A stretch of 64,000 nt of DNA, taken from positions 16,492,001 to 16,556,000 of the forward strand of contig OZ234498.1 in assembly GCA_965153455.1 (NCBI GenBank), in the 5' to 3' direction. Position 1 is the stretch's first letter. Every line of letters begins with the position of its first letter. Shown in pieces: positions 59,267-64,000 of this stretch. Source of the DNA: Sphagnum compactum. Taxonomy: Eukaryota > Bryophyta > Sphagnopsida > Sphagnales. The translations under genes were made by a program, and so were the position numbers. The notes under the pieces are model-generated. The model had not been told where the DNA came from, searched no databases, and saw only the letters and a program-made list of their open reading frames with translations.

Positions 59267-59733
59267 AGTGAACCCACAGGAAAATCGTGCAGATTTAAGG
59301 ACCCAAATTTTTTTTTAAAAATGACCCCATGAACTTCTTACTGGACTACTAAGGCCACTCAGAAATCTTTGCAATTAATTCTGCCACTAAGCAAAACCCA
59401 TGATGTGGGTGTCTCTTGTAAGTGCTTCTAGAGAATGTGGTAGGTGTGAAATTAACTGAACATTGCCTACATGTTCTATGTAAAACAATCAACAGTGAAC
59501 GATACCAATCTAAACATACAACAATATCATTCTATGTAAACAAGCAACACTACCAATCCCAACATAGAATAATATCACCCTAACAAAGATTTACCACCTT
59601 CATTGACAAGGTTGAGCATATCTATGAGATTGCAGAGACCACTACACAATGACACTTTGTAAGAAACCATTGTGAGTGTGGTCACAACACAACCTATGAG
59701 TAAGGAACATGTGTTGTCAACTACCCTCTTTAA

Positions 59734-59781
<48 letters not shown>

Positions 59782-60329
59782 CTACCTTATATTTCCTTTT
59801 CAGCACTCTCACCTTCTATCCCATTGATCTACTCAATACAATCTCACCATCACTGCACAAGGCTCAAAGCCAGGATAGCTACTTTTGGTATTGGGGGTAC
59901 ATCCAGGAGGATTTTGGTACAAACCCTTCTCAATCTTCCACTTCTATCCTACAAAAGTCAAAATGAAAGAAGTTTTTTGAAATCCCTTCTTTCCCACATT
60001 CTCAAAATAGATTCATAACTAGCCAAATCTTAAGGGTCCAGCATCAGACATGAGAGTTGCCCTTTTCTTTTCAATGTTTTGACCCAATCAAGCAGAAAGA
60101 GAAACCATAATTGTACATGTAAGAAAGCTAACCACCAATTTCAATGTTTTGACCCAATCAAGCAAAATGAGAAACTGCAATTGTACATGTAAGAAAGCTA
60201 ACCTCATGAAAGAATTACTTCTAACCCACCAAACAAAACCCACCCTGGAAAACATACCTAATACCTTACTTTTGGCCTGTTACTGGGCATCCCTCTTGAA
60301 TCCCTACTGTCCATCAGCCATCCCTTCCC
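59267..60329. other. 3' flank of the OCA1-like gene, microsatellite and small duplication
   Basis: It contains a (CT)n run at 59737-59777 and a 70-bp tandem duplication (TTTCAATGTTTTGACCCAAT at 60069 and 60139, each followed by AATTGTACATGTAAGAAAGC). No gene is seen. Confidence 0.65.
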
Positions 60330-62088
60330 ACCAGTCATGACCTTGCATCACCATTGGTCATCCTCACTGTCATCCTCATCACCTTTTTCATTATCCTCCC
60401 TTTTGCCTTCTCTTCCAATTGATCCCAAGCCAACCCTTCTTCCTCATCCTTCTTCTGCAAGGTGTGTTCAATAACAAGGCCTGCGGTTAAGCTTACAGGG
60501 TAACTGGCAGAAATGTGGCAGTTAGTAGCTATCTAGATCATGTACAAAATCAAATTGTTTCAACCTTCCAGTTTTGGGCTACATCAAGATCATGAGACTT
60601 TGACACATCCAGGAACACCTGCAGTGATTCATAGAGAAGACATTGTTCATTATAGTCCAATGTAGAACATACCACAGAATCATTTCACTATTTGCACACT
60701 ACTAGATTGAGTGCCATCAGATAAACTGGCTAAAACAATTCTTTAAAACCCTGCACATGGTTTCCAGAATGGCAGAAAGTAAATTTGTTTGCTAACCAAA
60801 GCTTCACCTACAGCCTCACCCTGCCTAGGCTTAAACAGTAGGAGTGACAGAGAAAGAAAGCATTTGTAAATTGCTTGACTCGGAAGATAAATCTTTACCA
60901 CATCTTCCTCAGATTCTACAACAGATTCTTCCTTGGAATCATCATCCTCCGATTCAGATACAATTTCAACATCTGATGGTTCAAGCCTTAGTCAGACTCT
61001 TCAGACTTATCTGATTTGGAATCACTGGCTTCCATATTGAGAAACTCCCAGCCACCATCTTCAATGAATTTTTCCAGGTCCTAGCAGCAAACACATCCAA
61101 GTGGAATATCAGACTCAAGAAGAACCTAATAAATCTTCTACTTGAAAAGCAAGTGAATGACCAAAAGCACAGAGCAATGATAGGAGGATCAACCTCAAGA
61201 ATCAATATCATTTGAGCTAATGACAAGAAATGGTGTCTCAATGAGCTCAACTAAACAGTTCGCTGTAGGCACAATAAAAGCAGAAGATTTGTTCGGTACA
61301 CCATGAAATCCAAGATCTCAAAAAGGAATGTCAAATTCCAAGTCTAGTTCCCACCACAGAGTGTGATCCCAAAGTTCTGCCATCCTCTTTACAAAGACTC
61401 TGAGTTCCTTGTTGATTTCGTTGTGCCTATCTCTCTCTTGCTGCTCTTTTTCAATTTCATCTGGGTCCATCATTGACCTCCTATTTCCACCCAGAGATTG
61501 GACCACCTCCATCACCTGCTCACACCCAAACATGACATTTGTAACTACAAATTTGCCACATCAGTCCAAGTAATGGGTCAACAACAGTAAGTGACCACCC
61601 TGGTAGTATAATGACTTCATGATCTATTGAATTTGAGGCCTTCTAACAGAATCAAGAATCTAGGGGTGAGCCTAATTGTGCAGAAATATTTTGCAATGTT
61701 CTTTTATCAGTGATCAAGCATTTGTATTGCGACAGAAAATTGTGCTATACTCATTGAGAGAAGAAGCAACTAGCTAGTCAAGGAGTAAATCGCAGCTACC
61801 CAGTTGAGAAACAAAGATCGTGCTCCCCAAGGAAGGTCACCCACCTCAACATAAAATTGAGCATTATGCATCTTCTTTGTGCCAATCATGAAGGCGGAAG
61901 TGGATGAGCATAATCATCTCCTTCTCTGCTGGTTGGAAAAGGGCAGCTTTATGTTCCAGTAGATCATATCTGGCGTTTCTTCTTGCCTCATGGTGGAGTA
62001 ATGGAACCTGCTTACATGAGCCTCCAGTGTCCCACTCATCTTCCTTCCCCATCCTCCAAAAGCAGGATGGATCCATAGACCTGACAGC
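60330..62088 (-). pseudogene. SPT16: SPT16 (FACT complex large subunit) 3' pseudogene
   Basis: SPT16 is the histone-chaperone subunit of FACT. Three exons of its C-terminal part survive with intron signals. Exon A (62088-61845) reads LWIHPAFGGWGRKMSGTLEA, then FQPAEKEMI and QFYVEV. After a 329-bp GT-AG intron, exon B (61515-60899) reads VMEVVQSLGGNRRS, DPDEIEKEQQERDR, LDLEFDIPF, DLGFHGVPNKSSAF, CLVELIETPF, EKFIEDGGWEFLN and the acidic Ser-rich tail. Exon C (from 60454) has EEGLAWDQLEEKA. Defects: a 1-bp frameshift before FQPAEK, a loss of about 11 bp near LHDW, TGA 61318-61320 where family members have Arg, loss of most of the segment between ETPF and EKFIEDGG, and a stop plus frameshift after SEESD. 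The N-terminal two-thirds is absent. Retained introns indicate a segmental duplicate; a working copy is presumably elsewhere. Confidence 0.92.
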
Positions 62089-62845
62089 CTGCAAGAGAAT
62101 CCACACTTGTGAGGTTGCTTCTACATGCAACAACCCACAGATTTGCAAGGTCCTTACACTGAGTAACAGAGCTGCCAAGTGACTCAAATTTCAATTATAA
62201 GGATACTAACCTGCTAATGGCAACACAGACACAGAACCTATAAAATGAGACACTACCAAGTACATCACAATGAGCTCACAAGTACATCAGATATCATCTG
62301 CACTGGTAGACACACATCGGCCGACAAAATGTAAGAATCAAATTCCAGGTGCTCACACGCTGTAGAGACATTTTCCAGTAAAGAGACCAATAGGCTATAC
62401 CGTATTGGCCCCCTTTGCTAGTTTGCAACTTCTCTCTCTGAGTTTTCTCTCTTACTTACAACAACGCCGAAATCATCACAGAAAACAGAGAAACTGCTTT
62501 TGCTAACCCAAGTAGGTTCAAAAGTGCATGAGTTTGTTCACATATCACAGACATGAAACATGCAACGGATGGCAAGAAGCAGGCAAAGTATGTGCAGTGG
62601 AAAATGACACAAGGAGAGAGACGACGACATGTCAAGAATATACCGCGTGGAAAAAGCGCCGCAGCAGTCAAAGAGAGGAAAAAAACGAAGCATAGAAGAA
62701 GCTCCTTCTGCTCCTCATGTCATTGCTGAAAAGAAGCAAAACCCTAATAAACCCTAATGGTCTTCATGCAACACCAGACACAGCTTGAGAGGAGAAAGAA
62801 AGCGTGGAGCGTGTTTCTCCTCTTCTGCTTGTGTCGCGGGGGGGG
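62089..62845. other. intergenic; upstream region of the mTERF gene
   Basis: This stretch separates the truncated, minus-strand SPT16 pseudogene from the plus-strand mTERF gene. No further SPT16 coding was recognised in the minus strand. Its right end holds two telo boxes just before the mTERF start. Confidence 0.6.
62739..62757 (+). promoter_or_regulatory. tandem telo boxes upstream of mTERF
   Basis: AAACCCTAA occurs twice (62739-62747 and 62749-62757), about 90-107 bp before the start codon. This motif is known from plant promoters of ribosomal-protein and organelle-biogenesis genes, fitting an organelle transcription/translation factor. Confidence 0.6.
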
Positions 62846-64000
62846 ATGGATGCCGTGATGAGGTCGGTGGTGGTGAGGAAGCAAAGGATGCGCAACTGGT
62901 GGCAAGGGTTTCAAGCTTTATCGCAACACTCATCTCCATCTGCATGGAGATTTCAGCAACAAGAAGAAAATTGCGGAAGGACGGTTTGTTCATCGACTTC
63001 TGTTTCTTCTTCTTCTTCTTCGTCATCGTCCTCAGGTATCGCATTCTTTAGCTCTACTCCAGAGCACCAGGTTTCCAGTCTCAAGCCCAAGGTTGAGATG
63101 TTGCAAGGACTAGGCCTTAGAGAGGAAGAGATCGAGAAGCTGGTACCACGGATCCAAGGATACAGCGTTGACAACGTGAGAGAGAAAGTGTCGTTTCTAG
63201 AAAACTCGGCGGGAGTTGCAAGGAAGAGCCTCGTCAAGCTCATTTCATCGGATCCTGCAGTTTTCGGTCGCAGTATCGAGCACAGCTTGAAGCCGAAGGT
63301 GGAGTTTCTGAAGGATCTAGGGTTGAAAGATGAAGACCTTGGCCGCGTCGTCCCTTTCGTTGTCGATCGCAGCCTTCAAGGTATGTTGCAAAAGATTGCG
63401 TTCCTGGAAAGCTCTGGTTTCAAGAGGGATCGGATTGGAAGCGTGATTGTAGCTTTCCCTCGCATCTTTAGCTACAACCTTGAGAACAATCTCAAGAAGA
63501 AAACGGCTTTCCTCGAGAGCGAAGCCACAGGAGGCGAAAGCATAACTCAATTGCTCACAAGACATCCGGCTGTTCTGGGAAGATCTCTCGGCAATCTGTC
63601 AAGGAGAGCGGATTTTTTACGCAGCAAAGGCTTGAAGGCGTCGTTACTAATCAGAGGTCCATGCGCAGATGTTAGTACCCGTCGCTTGAAGGCAGGTGTA
63701 GATCGTCTTGTCGGGTTTGGTTTTCGGATGACCGATGCCGCAAGCCAGATGCTGAAGAAACAACCTAATGTCTTGTTCAGGACTGCTGAAAGCATCGGTA
63801 AGAGACGGGATTTTCTTGCAGAAGCGTTGCAATGTTCCATTGAAGAAGCTGAGCAGATTATTCTCAGGCAACCAAGCATTTTGAACCAGAGTGAGAAAGG
63901 CATTCTCAGCAAGCTTGAGTTTCTGGTCGACAACATGGGCTACTCCAAGAAAGAGATGATGAAGTACCCTCAGTTTCTTACCTCCAGTCTGGAGGCCAAA
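62846..64000 (+). CDS. mTERF family protein, organelle-targeted (5' part)
   Basis: mTERF proteins bind nucleic acid in mitochondria or chloroplasts and control organellar transcription, splicing or translation. The frame is open from ATG 62846 through the window edge: 385 codons, no intron, stop not reached, so the gene is 3'-truncated by the window only. An in-frame TGA lies upstream at 62786, making this the first ATG. Residues 1-65 form a transit-peptide-like leader: Arg-rich start, few acidic residues and a run of 10 Ser. From about residue 75 the ~30-residue mTERF repeats follow, each with the (L)xxxxxFLxxLG / P pattern: LKPKVEMLQGLGL, LKPKVEFLKDLGL, AFLESSGFKRDRI, FPRIFSYN, FLRSKGLK, QPNVLFRTAESI, RQPSILNQSEKG and LEFLVDNMGYSKKEM. 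Plant mTERFs are often intronless with about 8-10 repeats. The subfamily and target organelle were not determined. Confidence 0.95.
   Translation, partial: MDAVMRSVVVRKQRMRNWWQGFQALSQHSSPSAWRFQQQEENCGRTVCSSTSVSSSSSSSSSSGIAFFSSTPEHQVSSLKPKVEMLQGLGLREEEIEKLVPRIQGYSVDNVREKVSFLENSAGVARKSLVKLISSDPAVFGRSIEHSLKPKVEFLKDLGLKDEDLGRVVPFVVDRSLQGMLQKIAFLESSGFKRDRIGSVIVAFPRIFSYNLENNLKKKTAFLESEATGGESITQLLTRHPAVLGRSLGNLSRRADFLRSKGLKASLLIRGPCADVSTRRLKAGVDRLVGFGFRMTDAASQMLKKQPNVLFRTAESIGKRRDFLAEALQCSIEEAEQIILRQPSILNQSEKGILSKLEFLVDNMGYSKKEMMKYPQFLTSSLEAK

Noticed and set aside
60981-61250. Minus-strand 89-codon frame within the SPT16 region
   Set aside because: It is out of frame with the SPT16 homology; the conserved EKFIEDGGWEFLN reads in a different frame.
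1-64000. CRISPR arrays, operons, ribosome-binding sites, bacterial terminators, functional tRNA or rRNA genes
   Set aside because: The content is eukaryotic. No spaced identical direct repeats of CRISPR type were seen, and the only tRNA-like boxes (about 26040-26090) do not complete a cloverleaf.

Overview
This is nuclear DNA of a land plant with a TE-rich, AT-rich genome. Genes have short GT-AG introns, plant-type protein families, CT/GA-rich leaders and telo boxes, and are separated by long tracts of decayed transposons. The lineage cannot be fixed from the window. A single-exon GT2 synthase that looks more like BcsA/fungal enzymes and the moss arabinoglucan synthase than like plant CesA/Csl proteins hints at a seed-free plant (moss, lycophyte or fern). 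Nothing looks organellar or bacterial.

Five intact-looking protein genes are supported: an eight-exon patatin-like phospholipase with an unusual Tyr/Ser-rich tail (+, 11117-15187); a six-exon lipid phosphate phosphatase (-, 17428-19296), tail-to-tail with it; an intronless membrane GT2 glycosyltransferase (-, 38551-40662); a five-exon OCA1-like atypical phosphatase (+, 57564-59266); and the 5' part of an intronless mTERF gene that runs off the window (+, 62846-64000). Patatin and LPP could both act on phospholipids, but this is only proximity, not an operon.

Three host or TE-derived genes are dead. A hAT-like (ZNF862/DUF4371-type) transposase gene (-, 3352-7305) was split by two solo LTRs; removing each LTR plus one target-site duplication rejoins its reading frame. 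A MBF1 copy (+, 50985-51425) and a 3' SPT16 (FACT subunit) copy (-, 60330-62088) keep their introns but carry stops, and SPT16 also frameshifts. In all three a TGA stands where the family has an Arg codon.

The 21-38 kb region is a nest of mobile DNA: a decayed Ty3/gypsy polyprotein (RT, RNase H, integrase) is interrupted inside its integrase zinc-binding segment by a complete 3041-bp non-autonomous CACTA element (28942-31982). That element has matching TIRs, a GAT target-site duplication, a near-perfect 65-bp-arm hairpin and a ~188-bp internal tandem array. The remaining intergenic DNA holds minisatellites, microsatellites and several small dispersed repeat families.

Exon boundaries were placed by eye from GT/AG sites, phase and protein-family fit; no search or expression data were available.
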